From contig JACKAZ010000020.1 in assembly GCA_020634795.1 (NCBI GenBank), positions 1 through 29,304 of the forward strand: a stretch of 29,304 bases of DNA. Reading direction: 5' to 3'. The number at the start of each line of letters is the position of its first letter. Position 1 is the first letter of the stretch. A program made the translations under genes and the position numbers. This DNA comes from Ardenticatenales bacterium (lineage in GTDB: Bacteria > Chloroflexota > Anaerolineae > Ardenticatenales > Ardenticatenaceae). The notes under the pieces are model-generated. The model was not told where the DNA came from, made no database searches, and worked only from the letters and a program-made list of their open reading frames with translations. Below are positions 1-7,653 of this stretch, one piece after another.

Positions 1-349
1 TGGGTTTAGCGCGCCCGTTTTGCATTGCCGTTCCGTTCTGCGTTCGGAGCCTGCCCTGAGCGAAGAGAAGGGTTCTGCGTTGCCGTTTCGTCTGCGTTCG
101 GAGCCTGCCCTGAGCGAAGCGAAGGGTTCTGCGTTGCCGTTCCGTTCTGCGTTCACCAGCGCCGCCGCAGCCAGTAGCAACCTGAACAGCCACCCTGCCC
201 AGAAACGAACCCCTCTCTTCCCCGTTCTGCGTTCTGCGTTGCCGTTCCGTTCTGCGTTCACCAACGCCGTCGCAGCCTGCAACAGTCGCTGCGGCCACCC
301 GCCCCAACAACGAACCGATCTCTTCTCCGCTCTGCGTCTGCGTTGCCGT
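1..349. repeat. Intergenic cluster of two repeat families (left edge of window)
   Basis: No gene is supported here. Two families of short repeat alternate. One contains the core CGGAGCCTGCCCTGAGCGAA, at about 35-72 and 90-126. The other is an 80-bp unit starting GTTCTGCGTTCACC, at 144-223 and about 249-328. The 80-bp units are the reverse complement of the tandem units at 1951-2270 and match the orientation of the copy at 7558-7637. The array runs right up to the stop codon of the minus-strand hydrolase gene that ends at 350. The long plus-strand frame across this region is an artefact of repeats plus the antisense of that gene. Confidence 0.8.
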
Positions 350-1891
350 TCACGGGGCAACAAGGCCGTTGAGCGTGTCATCCCGACAGGCGCAGGCCTC
401 CTTGCGCTCGCCGTCACGCACCAAGAAGCCGTCGTAGCTCTGCGATGCGCCCTCCGTTGTCCAGCCGCCCAGCGTCAGGGGGATCGCGCCAGCGGCGGCG
501 ATCCACTGGCCGTTGTAGCGCCGCGCGATGTGGAGGTGCGCCGCATCGGAGACCCCCCCTTCGCAGGAGGGCCGCCCAATCACATCGCCCACCGCCAGTT
601 CCGTGCCGACGGGGACACGCTCGGCCATGTGCATGTAGAGCAGCGTCCAGCCCGTGCCCACGAAGCCGTCGCCATCCAAGTCGACGACCACTTCGCCATT
701 CTCGCTGCGAATGACGCGGCCCGCAGAGGCCGAGCGGACGAAATGTTCGGAGTAGTAGCAGCCGGTGATATCCGGGGCGGCGAAGTCGATCGCGGCCCAA
801 CTGGCGCTGTCGGCCCAGCCGCCATGTGGCCCGCCCGTGAAGTACCACTGTTCACCCGCCGCCCACGGCAATGCAAGCGCCGGCTGGTTCAGCGCGGTCG
901 GGAGCAGATCGGCGACTTCATAGGCCCACGGATCGCCAAAGAGGGCGCGGTAGCTGGCGATGTAGCCGTCGCTGGCAAGCGCATCGCCCCACGAGTCGGC
1001 TGTGCCGTGACGTGCGAAGAGCATCTGCAGGGCGGCGCTTCCCGCGTTCGTCGTAGGATCCACGGTTGCCACCGTTCCGTCTGCGAAAACGATCTGGTCG
1101 CTGCGGCCATCCGCCACGTCATAATAGCCCTGATTGAGCGCGGTTGCCGCCGCGGACAGTTGTCGGAAGAGACCGTTGCTCGCCTGGTAGCGCAGCCCTG
1201 CCGGCTGGGCGATCTCGCTCGGGGACGGGTCAGTCACCCAGCCGCTGGCGTACTCCAGCAGCGCCAACAGCACGCGGGGACCCACACTGTACCGCTGACT
1301 GACTCGTTCCACGATTTCCACCCCGTTCAACGGCTGCCCTTCGACCTCCTCTTGATAGTTCGCGAGGTAGCCTCGCCGCGCGGTGACGAAGGCACGCAGA
1401 TCAAAGCCGCCGTAGGCGGGTCCGTAGACCAGCTCGCTGTCGGGCAGAAGCTGTTGGGCCGAGGCGGCGAGTTGCGAGGCGGTGGGCAACGTCAGAAGCT
1501 GTCCGGCAAAGACGGTGTTGGGATCGCTGATGCCGTTGGCTTCCATCAGCGCCTCTTGCGAAAGGCCGAAGCGGGCCGCGATGGTTGAGAGGCCATCGCC
1601 GGGCTGCACGGTATAGCTGCTAGGCAGGTTCGGGTTGGGGAGCGCGTCGCCCAGCGGCGTGAGCTGTGGGCGTGCTGCCAGCTCGACGGCGCTTCCAGCG
1701 CTGCCCGTCATCGTGGCGACGGACAGGGCCGTCGGCGCGGCTGCCACGCTGGGGCCAGCAGCGCTGGGGCGCAGGGTGGCAATACCCCACACCAGCAAGG
1801 CCGCGCCTCCAAGCATCCAAAGCCATGGAGGGATGCGGATGCGGCGGGCGCGGGAAATGGGCCGTCGTTGAGGCGTGGTGGGTTCTGTCAC
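350..1891 (-). CDS. LysM domain / M23-type peptidase, membrane-anchored envelope protein
   Basis: A 513-residue protein starting with GTG. It has a basic N-terminus and one hydrophobic segment at about residues 23-40, so it is probably anchored with the rest outside the membrane. One LysM peptidoglycan-binding domain lies at about 93-136 (YTVQPGDGLSTIAARFGLS). A helical middle region at about 180-340 (VLLALLEYASGW) may be lysozyme-like, but I cannot prove that. The C-terminal third looks like an M23 (lysostaphin/LytM-type) metallopeptidase: a histidine and an aspartate in GGPHGGW...AAIDFAAP, then the HLH zinc motif in DAAHLHIA. Expected role is cutting or remodelling cell-wall peptides. It stands alone, transcribed toward the left edge, with repeats on both sides. 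LysM and HLH are clear; catalytic activity is inferred. Confidence 0.88.
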   Translation of the reverse strand: MTEPTTPQRRPISRARRIRIPPWLWMLGGAALLVWGIATLRPSAAGPSVAAAPTALSVATMTGSAGSAVELAARPQLTPLGDALPNPNLPSSYTVQPGDGLSTIAARFGLSQEALMEANGISDPNTVFAGQLLTLPTASQLAASAQQLLPDSELVYGPAYGGFDLRAFVTARRGYLANYQEEVEGQPLNGVEIVERVSQRYSVGPRVLLALLEYASGWVTDPSPSEIAQPAGLRYQASNGLFRQLSAAATALNQGYYDVADGRSDQIVFADGTVATVDPTTNAGSAALQMLFARHGTADSWGDALASDGYIASYRALFGDPWAYEVADLLPTALNQPALALPWAAGEQWYFTGGPHGGWADSASWAAIDFAAPDITGCYYSEHFVRSASAGRVIRSENGEVVVDLDGDGFVGTGWTLLYMHMAERVPVGTELAVGDVIGRPSCEGGVSDAAHLHIARRYNGQWIAAAGAIPLTLGGWTTEGASQSYDGFLVRDGERKEACACRDDTLNGLVAP

Positions 1892-1950
1892 GGGCGCATT
1901 CTAGCCGCGAGCGAGAGGGAGGGCAAGCGCCCAACGCAGAACGGAGAACG

Positions 1951-2270
1951 GTGAAGGGAGGGGTTCGTTTTTGGGGTGGGTGGCTGGAGGGGTTGTTGCT
2001 TTTTGTGCAGGCGTTGGTGAACGCAGAACGATGAAGGGAGGGGTTCGTTTTTGGGAAGGGTGGCTGAAGGGGTTGTTGCTTGCTCTGCGGGCGTTGGTGA
2101 ACGCAGAACGGTGAAGGGAGGGGTTCGTTTTTGGGAAGGGTGGCTGAAGGGGTTGTTGCTTTTTGTGCAGGCGTTGGTGAACGCAGAACGATGAAGGGAG
2201 GGGTTCGTTTTTGGGAAGGGTGGCTGAAGGGGTGTGGCGGGCTGCGGCGGCGTTGGTGAACGCAGAACCC
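1951..2270. repeat. 80-bp tandem repeat, four copies
   Basis: Four consecutive units begin at 1951, 2031, 2111 and 2191, an exact 80-bp period. Each opens with (G/A)TGAAGGGAGGGGTTCG and closes with GCGTTGGTGAACGCAGAACG. The last copy is diverged in its second half. It fills the space upstream of the LysM/M23 gene. Reverse-complement copies occur at 144-223, about 249-328 and 7558-7637. I see no start codon and ribosome site, nor any spacer structure. Confidence 0.92.
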
Positions 2271-2425
2271 TAGTCCTTCGGACCGCTGCGCGAACGTTTC
2301 GCTCAGGGCAGGCTCCGAACGGCAACGGACACTGCCTCGCCAGGCCGTTCACCCTCACACCCACACCCCTGTACAACCCACACATCGTCACGGCGCTGTT
2401 CGCGCTTCGCGGTTCTCCGTCGTCC
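2271..2425. other. Intergenic stretch with an inverted copy of the CGGAGCCTGCCCTGAGCGAA repeat
   Basis: The repeat core seen at 35-126 and 7521-7557 recurs here on the other strand, at about 2298-2320 (TTCGCTCAGGGCAGGCTCCG). Nothing else is recognisable before the stop codon of the glycosyltransferase gene. Confidence 0.6.
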
Positions 2426-3574
2426 CTACGCGAAGTTCCCGCCGTCCGCCTCCACCGCCCGCGCATAGATCGCCAGCGTCTCGGCGGCGCAGCGTTGCCA
2501 GGTGAAGGCGCTGGCCTGCACGATGCTCAGCGCCGCACGGCGCTGTCGTTCATCGCGGTCGGCCATGAGGTGGTCCAGCGCCTGTTGCAGGGCCGTGGCA
2601 TCGTTGGGCGGCAGCGTGAGCGCGGCGTCGCCCGCCAGCTCCGGCAAACTGGAGACGTCGCTCGTCACGGTGGCGGTGCCGCATGCCATCGCTTCCAGCA
2701 CCGGCAACCCAAAGCCTTCGTAGGCGGACGGGAAGACGAAGAGCGAGGCGGCGGAAAGGAGCGCGGGCTTGTCCGCTTCCTCCACCCAGCCCAGAAAGCG
2801 AACCCGTTCGCTCAGCCCCCACTTGTCCACGAGGCGTTGTGGATCAGGGGTGAATGGCGTGTCACTGTTCGGCAGTTTGCCCGCGATCAGTAGCGGCCAA
2901 TCGCCCGTGCTGCATGCCACGGCTTCCAGCAACAGCGGCACATTCTTCCGCACGTCGAAGCCGCCCAGATAAAGAACGAATTCGTCCGGCAGCGCCAGCC
3001 GCTGCCGCAGCGCGCTCACAGCGTCGTCGGATTGGGGGTGGAATTGGGCGTCGACACCGAGGTAGACCGTACTGACCTGCTCGGCGGTCACCGACAGGTG
3101 GTCGAGGATATCGCGGCGCGACGCTTCGCTGTCAGCGATGAGGTGGGCGCTGTGGGGGGCGGCGCGGCCCGCCAGCGCTGTGTAGCCGCGCACTAGGGCA
3201 TTGCCCCGATACATCGGCAGCAGCATCGGGATCAGATCGTGGATCGTGACCACGGTGGGCACCGCGCAGCGCATCGGGGGGGCAAAGTAGGGGACGTGGA
3301 GCACATCCACGGCCAGCGCTTCGGCCAACTGCGGCGCGGCACGCTGCTCGAACCAAAGCTTGGCCAAGTTGTCGCTGCGCCCATCGAAGGGGGTCGTGGC
3401 CGTCTGCCATGCCACGCCAGCGGGGGGCGCCGCCCGCTGCGCCGCTGCCGCATCGCCAATCAACGTCAGGGCGAGGCCGGATTCAGCGACCAGCGCATCG
3501 ACAAGACGATGAAGGTATTGGCCACTGCCAGTCGTCGGCTGGCCCCAGAAATGGGCGGCGAGGGCGATGTGCAT
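2426..3574 (-). CDS. Glycosyltransferase, GT4-like (GT-B fold)
   Basis: A 382-residue cytoplasmic glycosyltransferase of the GT1/GT4 superfamily. The N-terminal acceptor half has the glycine-rich loop GSGQYLHRLVDAL near residue 17. The C-terminal nucleotide-sugar half has LYLGGFDVRKNVPLLLEA and the E-x7-E region EGFGLPVLEAMACGTATVTS, followed by LPELAGDAALTLPPND. The full domain set is present, with the length usual for the family. The substrate cannot be told; mannosyl- or glucosyl-transfer to a lipid or polysaccharide is the common theme. The ATG at 3574 has no clear Shine-Dalgarno: a 9-bp tandem repeat begins three bases upstream. It follows the osmoprotectant transporter genes on the same strand, 133 bp after the second permease, and may be read with them. 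Confidence 0.9.
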   Translation of the reverse strand: MHIALAAHFWGQPTTGSGQYLHRLVDALVAESGLALTLIGDAAAAQRAAPPAGVAWQTATTPFDGRSDNLAKLWFEQRAAPQLAEALAVDVLHVPYFAPPMRCAVPTVVTIHDLIPMLLPMYRGNALVRGYTALAGRAAPHSAHLIADSEASRRDILDHLSVTAEQVSTVYLGVDAQFHPQSDDAVSALRQRLALPDEFVLYLGGFDVRKNVPLLLEAVACSTGDWPLLIAGKLPNSDTPFTPDPQRLVDKWGLSERVRFLGWVEEADKPALLSAASLFVFPSAYEGFGLPVLEAMACGTATVTSDVSSLPELAGDAALTLPPNDATALQQALDHLMADRDERQRRAALSIVQASAFTWQRCAAETLAIYARAVEADGGNFA

Positions 3575-3577
3575 GGG

Positions 3578-3622
3578 TGAGTTTAATGAGTTTAATGAGT
3601 TTAATGAGTTTTATGAGTTTTA
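3578..3622. repeat. 9-bp simple sequence repeat directly 5' of the glycosyltransferase start
   Basis: Five tandem units: three of TGAGTTTAA, then two of TGAGTTTTA, and a partial sixth. On the coding (minus) strand it reads as repeated ACTCATTAA ending just before the ATG at 3574, so it occupies the place of the ribosome-binding site. A single related unit (GTTTAATGAGTTGAG) lies before the permease start at about 4353. Confidence 0.9.
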
Positions 3623-3707
3623 TGAGTTGCTCTTTGTCAGCACCTCGTATTACTCTGTAAATCAAGGGAGAAACAGAGTAATTCCCTATCTCTATCTGCC
3701 GCTCGTT

Positions 3708-4346
3708 TCAACGCTTCTCGTTCAGGTGGGTGGCCCGTCCGGCGTAGGATTCGGCGCGGCGGAGCAGGGCGTTGATGGCGATGGCGAGCAGCGAGACGGC
3801 CAGCGCGCCCGCCCAGATTTTGCCGGAGTTGTTCTGCTGAACCCCGTCGAAGAGCAATCGGCCCAGTCCGCCCGCCCCTACCAAAGCAGCAATCGTGCCA
3901 ATCCCAATCGTGGAGAGAGTCGCTACACGAAGGCCCACGATGATGACCGGCAGCGCCAGCGGCAACTCGACCTGACGGAACAGTTGCGCCCCGCTCATCC
4001 CCATCCCCCGTCCCGCTTCTAACACGCTCTCCGGCACCCCCTCCAAGCCCGTCACAATGTTGCGCACCAGCACCACTTGAGCGTAGATCACGAGCGCGGT
4101 CACCGCGTTGATCGTCCCCAACCCGACCAGCGGCACCAAAATCACGAAAAGCGCCAAGCTCGGGATGGTGTAAAGAATCGAGAGCAGACCAAGCACTGGC
4201 CCCTGCGCTCGCTTGTTGCGGGACAGCCACAGCCCGATCGGCAGCGCGATCAGTAGGGCAATTGCCAGCGCCAGCACGGTGAGCTGCACATGGTCGAGAA
4301 AGTAGCCCCAAACGCGGTCGGGGTAGCGCGTGATGTAGTTGAGCAT
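3708..4346 (-). CDS. Osmoprotectant ABC transporter permease (OpuCB/OpuCD-type), second copy
   Basis: A 212-residue inner-membrane permease with about five hydrophobic helices. After VGLGTINAVTALVIYAQVVL comes the EAA-type coupling region (VLEAGRGMGMSGAQLFRQVE), then a terminal membrane pair (GAGGLGRLLFDG). This is the layout of the OpuB/OpuC/OsmU (YehW/YehY) permeases that import glycine betaine, choline or carnitine. It is paralogous to the permease at 6715-7359. The two probably form a heterodimer driven by the ATPase at 4670-5620. It is separated from that ATPase by 323 bp holding a MITE-like element and a 20-bp palindrome, so its transcription may be partly uncoupled from the upstream genes. 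Confidence 0.92.
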   Translation of the reverse strand: MLNYITRYPDRVWGYFLDHVQLTVLALAIALLIALPIGLWLSRNKRAQGPVLGLLSILYTIPSLALFVILVPLVGLGTINAVTALVIYAQVVLVRNIVTGLEGVPESVLEAGRGMGMSGAQLFRQVELPLALPVIIVGLRVATLSTIGIGTIAALVGAGGLGRLLFDGVQQNNSGKIWAGALAVSLLAIAINALLRRAESYAGRATHLNEKR

Positions 4347-4370
4347 GGGGGAAGTTTAATGAGTTGAGAG

Positions 4371-4390
4371 GGGCGGAAAATTTTCCGCCC
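4371..4390. promoter_or_regulatory. Perfect 20-bp palindrome upstream of the second permease
   Basis: GGGCGGAAAATTTTCCGCCC is perfectly self-complementary. It lies 24 bp before the permease start at 4346 and just outside the MITE-like element. It could be an operator for a dimeric regulator or a DNA/RNA hairpin. There is no T-run to make it a convincing terminator on the minus strand. The function is unproven. Confidence 0.45.
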
Positions 4391-4393
4391 TTA

Positions 4394-4590
4394 GCTCGAC
4401 TTTGTACAAAATTCTTGTGGAGGACAAGTGCCCCTCAGAGAGAGATTTCCTGACTGAAGTGACTGTCTGAATTTCCAGACAGCCGTAAATCAGGCTGACA
4501 TTCATTTATTCTACGGCCAGCATTAACTCTCTGGCAAGCCTACCTGTGACCTTTGCCCAATGTGAAGGCCAAAAATGTACAAAGTCGAGC
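4394..4590. mobile_element. MITE-like non-coding element, 197 bp, with 15-bp terminal inverted repeats
   Basis: The ends are GCTCGACTTTGTACA (4394-4408) and its exact reverse complement (4576-4590). Both are flanked directly by TTA, consistent with a 3-bp target duplication. The interior holds nested hairpins, including CTGTCTG/CAGACAG at 4463-4469 and 4476-4482 inside CCTGA/TCAGG, and no credible ORF. This is the structure of a miniature inverted-repeat element mobilised by a transposase elsewhere. It interrupts the osmoprotectant operon between the ATPase and permease genes. No second copy was found in the window, so mobility is inferred. Confidence 0.6.
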
Positions 4591-4669
4591 TTACGGGAGT
4601 GCGGGACTGTGAGCGTTGTCGGTAGCGGGGTGAAACGACTACATTCATCTTCTCATGCTCCACAGGCCG

Positions 4670-5620
4670 TTATGCGTTTTGCGTCGCCGTGCGAAGCTGA
4701 TCGTAGCTGACGACGCCGATCGGCTGTCCTTGTTCATCAACGACCGACAACGTTTGTCTGTCACTGCTGAGCATGGTGGACAGCGCATGGCGCAGGCTAT
4801 CCGAGGGCCGTAGCGTTGGACCCCCGTTGGTCGTCCCGTCGTACGGACCTTGGACTTGGTCGACGCGCAGCAGGGAGAGGCGGCGGAAGAGGTCGTCGGC
4901 CCCGATCAACTGGGCCACGAAGTCGTTGGCGGGGGACAGCACGATCTCCAGCGGTGGGGCGAACTGTTCCACACGCCCCGCTCGCAACACCATGATGCGA
5001 TCCGCCAGCAAGAGCGCCTCCTCCACATCGTGCGTCACGAAGAGAATCGTCTTCTTGAGCCGCTGCTGCACATCCCGCAACTCTTTCTGCAGGGCCGCGC
5101 GGGTGATCGCGTCGATCGCCCCAAACGGCTCATCCATCAGCAGGATCTTCGGATCCGCGGCCAGCGCCCGCGCAATGCCGACCCGCTGCTGTTCGCCCCC
5201 GGAAAGCTGCACCGGATAGCGGTCACGGTACTCGGTCGGCAGGTGCATGAGCGTCAAAAGCTCATCGACACGCGGGCTCCAGCGCGACCGCTCCCATTTC
5301 AACAACTTGGGCACGGTGGCGATATTCTCGGCGATCGTCATGTGCGGAAAGAGGCCGGTCGCCTGGATCACATAGCCGATGCGGCGGCGCAGCTCGGTCG
5401 CGGGAATGTCGTGGATCTCCGTGCCATCGACGAAGATCTGACCGCTCGTCGGCTCGTAGAGCCGGTTGACCATCTTTAACAACGTGGTCTTGCCACAGCC
5501 AGATGGGCCGAGGAGGACGATCAACTCGCCCTCCTCAGCCGTGAAGGAAATGCCATCCACCGCGGGCCGTTCGGCGTTGGCGTATTGCTTCACGACCTTG
5601 TCAGCAACGATGACGCTCAT
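4670..5620 (-). CDS. Osmoprotectant ABC transporter ATP-binding protein (OpuCA/ProV-like) with CBS tail
   Basis: A 316-residue ATPase that energises betaine/choline uptake at the cytoplasmic face. Visible motifs are Walker A GPSGCGKTT (38-46), a Q-loop at about 86, signature LSGGEQQRVGIARALA (139 onward), Walker B ILLMDEP (159-165) and switch histidine FVTHDVEEAL. After about residue 250 there is a single CBS-like segment (LRPSDSLRHALSTML...SVVDEQGQPIGVV). This family uses such tails to sense ionic strength or c-di-AMP; OpuCA proteins often carry two CBS repeats, and here one is obvious. The start at 5620 has only a weak GGAC-type ribosome site. It lies 150 bp after the binding-protein gene on the same strand. 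Confidence 0.94.
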   Translation of the reverse strand: MSVIVADKVVKQYANAERPAVDGISFTAEEGELIVLLGPSGCGKTTLLKMVNRLYEPTSGQIFVDGTEIHDIPATELRRRIGYVIQATGLFPHMTIAENIATVPKLLKWERSRWSPRVDELLTLMHLPTEYRDRYPVQLSGGEQQRVGIARALAADPKILLMDEPFGAIDAITRAALQKELRDVQQRLKKTILFVTHDVEEALLLADRIMVLRAGRVEQFAPPLEIVLSPANDFVAQLIGADDLFRRLSLLRVDQVQGPYDGTTNGGPTLRPSDSLRHALSTMLSSDRQTLSVVDEQGQPIGVVSYDQLRTATQNA

Positions 5621-5770
5621 GGGCGGTCTGTCCTATGAGGATGGCGGTTGTTGTGGATGGCGGCGACCACGCGGGTGTATTCGGCAGACGCGAGTGGAGA
5701 ATGGAGAATGGGGAGACCTTGGCTCATGTTTCACCGCGTTGCACGGCTTCCTCTTCCCTCTTTTTTCGCG

Positions 5771-6685
5771 CTACTCGCTTTCCAGCAGTCCCTTTTCGAT
5801 CAGGAAGGTACGGGCGACCTCGTCCGGCTCGATGTTCTCGCCATCGACCTGCCAGTTGAGTTCGGCCATCGTGCGATCATCCAGCAGCGGTGCGATGGGG
5901 TTCAGGATCTCGGCGATATCGGCATGGTCATCCAGCGTGCTTTGCAGCAAGATCGGCGCGACTTGGTAGGGCGGCCAGAGCGCTTTGTCGTCCTCCAACA
6001 CCACCAGATCGTAGCCGCCGATCTGGCCGTCGGTCCCGTAGGCCGTGACCACGTCGATATCCCCGTTCAACAGCGCTTCGTAGCGGATCGCGCCCGAATC
6101 GAGCTGCTTCTCGTCGGCAAAGGGCATCTCGCCATAGAGGGCACGCAGCCCGGGCAGCCCATCCTCTCGCTCGAAGAATTCGGGCGCCGCGCCGATACGC
6201 AGATCAGCCGACTGCACGGCGAGCTGCGAGATCGTCGTCAGCCCCCGCGCCTCGGACGTTTCGCGCGTCACGGCCAACGCTTGGGTGTTGTTGAAGGGTG
6301 CCGGATCGAGCCACGTAATTTGGAAACGCTCTGCGTATCCATCCTTCACTTGCTGGTAAATCGCGTCCCGATCACTGGATACCGCTTCTTCTTTCAACAC
6401 GGTGAGTAGGCCGGTCGACGTGTATTCGGGGTAGATGTCGATCTCCCCTTCCACAAGGGCCGTCTGCAGAATGTCGGTACTCCCAAGCCCCAATTGCCGC
6501 TCCACGGTGTAGCCGTTGGCTTCGAGCAGTTGGGCGTACATTTCGCCGAGGATGAATTGCTCGGCGAAGTTCTTCGAGCCGATGGTGAGCGTGCCCTTTT
6601 CGCCATCGCCCGTTTCGGCGTTGCCGCACGCGGCCAACAGCGTCAGCATTGCGGTGAGTAAGAGCAGCGGAATCAGTTTTTTCAC
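5771..6685 (-). CDS. Osmoprotectant ABC transporter substrate-binding lipoprotein (OpuAC/OsmX-type)
   Basis: A 304-residue lipoprotein. The hydrophobic signal ends in the lipobox LLAAC with the lipidated cysteine at 20. The mature part opens with LTIGSKNFAEQFILGEMYA, typical of the OpuAC-type glycine betaine/choline binding family, and contains GEIDIYPEYTSTGL and GDIDVVTAYGTDGQI. I chose the GTG at 6685 because AGGAG sits six bases upstream; the ATG at 6691 is directly fused to that AGGAG. The open frame runs further upstream to 6985, but that part overlaps the permease gene and has no signal peptide. It delivers solute to the flanking permeases. The ligand (glycine betaine, choline, carnitine or proline betaine) cannot be fixed from sequence alone. 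Confidence 0.92.
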   Translation of the reverse strand: MKKLIPLLLLTAMLTLLAACGNAETGDGEKGTLTIGSKNFAEQFILGEMYAQLLEANGYTVERQLGLGSTDILQTALVEGEIDIYPEYTSTGLLTVLKEEAVSSDRDAIYQQVKDGYAERFQITWLDPAPFNNTQALAVTRETSEARGLTTISQLAVQSADLRIGAAPEFFEREDGLPGLRALYGEMPFADEKQLDSGAIRYEALLNGDIDVVTAYGTDGQIGGYDLVVLEDDKALWPPYQVAPILLQSTLDDHADIAEILNPIAPLLDDRTMAELNWQVDGENIEPDEVARTFLIEKGLLESE

Positions 6686-6714
6686 AATCATCTCCTGTCG
6701 ATTGAGGATGGATG

Positions 6715-7359
6715 TTAGCGAACCAGATGGGCCGAGAGCCGACGTTGCAGCCCCCCCAGCAGCAGTTCGGAGGAAAGGGCCAATAGCGCGATCGGAATCG
6801 CGCCGACCAGCATGATTGGGGTACTGCTGAGCCGAAAGCCCCGTGCGATGAAATCGCCCAACCCGCCCGCCCCGATGAAGGTGGCGAGGGCGGCGCTCGA
6901 TATCACCTCGACCGCCGCCGTGCGGATGCCCGTCATCACAACCGGCAGCGCCAACGGCAGTTCGATCTGCCACAGGAGCTGCCACGTGTTCATGCCCATG
7001 CCACGCGCCGCTTCCTTCACCGCCGCCGGCACCCCACGAAAAGCGGCGTAGCTGTTGATCAGGACCGGCGGCAACGCCAACAACGTCAGCGCCACAAAAG
7101 CAGCGGTGCGGTTGAGGCCGAGGTAAGGAATCGCGAGGAAGAGAATGGCGAGGCTAGGAATGACGCGCAGGGCACTGACCAGATTGATCACCGGCGTGGC
7201 CAGCGTCAGGCGCCGCGCCAACCATATGCCGAGGGGCACGCAGAGCAGGATCGCAATCCCCAAGGCGACCCCACTCAACTGCAGATGGATCCGTAACGAC
7301 TCTACGAAAAAGGCTTGATTGTCACCCACATACCGCCACATCTGGCGCAGTGCGTCCAT
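6715..7359 (-). CDS. Osmoprotectant ABC transporter permease (OpuCB/OsmW-type), first copy
   Basis: A 214-residue integral membrane protein and the first gene of the osmoprotectant operon. The hydrophobic helices start with LSGVALGIAILLCVPLGIWL. The ATPase-coupling EAA loop is VKEAARGMGMNTWQLLWQIE, and the terminal GAGGLGDFIARGF is characteristic of betaine/choline permeases. It ends 29 bp before the GTG of the binding lipoprotein, so the two are surely cotranscribed. GAGGAAG lies upstream of the ATG at 7359. It resembles the second permease at 3708-4346 in length and motif order, pointing to an old duplication and a heterodimeric channel. Confidence 0.93.
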   Translation of the reverse strand: MDALRQMWRYVGDNQAFFVESLRIHLQLSGVALGIAILLCVPLGIWLARRLTLATPVINLVSALRVIPSLAILFLAIPYLGLNRTAAFVALTLLALPPVLINSYAAFRGVPAAVKEAARGMGMNTWQLLWQIELPLALPVVMTGIRTAAVEVISSAALATFIGAGGLGDFIARGFRLSSTPIMLVGAIPIALLALSSELLLGGLQRRLSAHLVR

Positions 7360-7520
7360 GCTGGAGCGCTTCCTCTTTTGGACAATAGAGGGAGATTATG
7401 GCAGAAGAGTGCGACAATGGAGAATGGAGAATGGAAAGATCGCGCCCCGCGTATCAACGCTTCGCTCTTCCTTCCTCCAGAGCGATCTCATCCTAACCTG
7501 TTTATCGCTCCTCGTTTTCC

Positions 7521-7637
7521 GTTCTGCGTTCGGAGCCTGCCCTGAGCGAAGCGCATCGTTCTGCGTCCACCAACGCCTGCACAAAAAGCAACACCCCCTT
7601 CAGCCACCTTGCCCAAAAACGAACCCACCTCTATCTC
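7521..7637. repeat. Copy of both dispersed intergenic repeat families
   Basis: The CGGAGCCTGCCCTGAGCGAA repeat (about 7521-7557) is followed directly by an 80-bp unit (GTTCTGCGTCCACC..., 7558-7637). This is the same order and orientation as at 90-223. The array continues with TTATGCGTTCTGCATT into the stop codon of the M24 peptidase at 7654. The rest of 7360-7520 holds a short GGAGAATGGAGAATGG direct repeat, also seen near 5695, and no gene. Confidence 0.82.
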
Positions 7638-7653
7638 TGTTATGCGTTCTGCA

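Noticed and set aside
20..1588. Long plus-strand open frame of 522 codons
   Set aside because: It is antisense to the clear LysM/M23 gene and starts in repeats; composition is arginine/alanine-rich without any domain.
1951..2270. CRISPR array
   Set aside because: The 80-bp units are contiguous, with no alternation of short repeat and unique spacer, and no cas genes are near.
5621..5770. c-di-AMP (ydaO-type) riboswitch linked to the osmoprotectant genes
   Set aside because: Neither this gap nor the region upstream of 7359 shows the expected conserved blocks.
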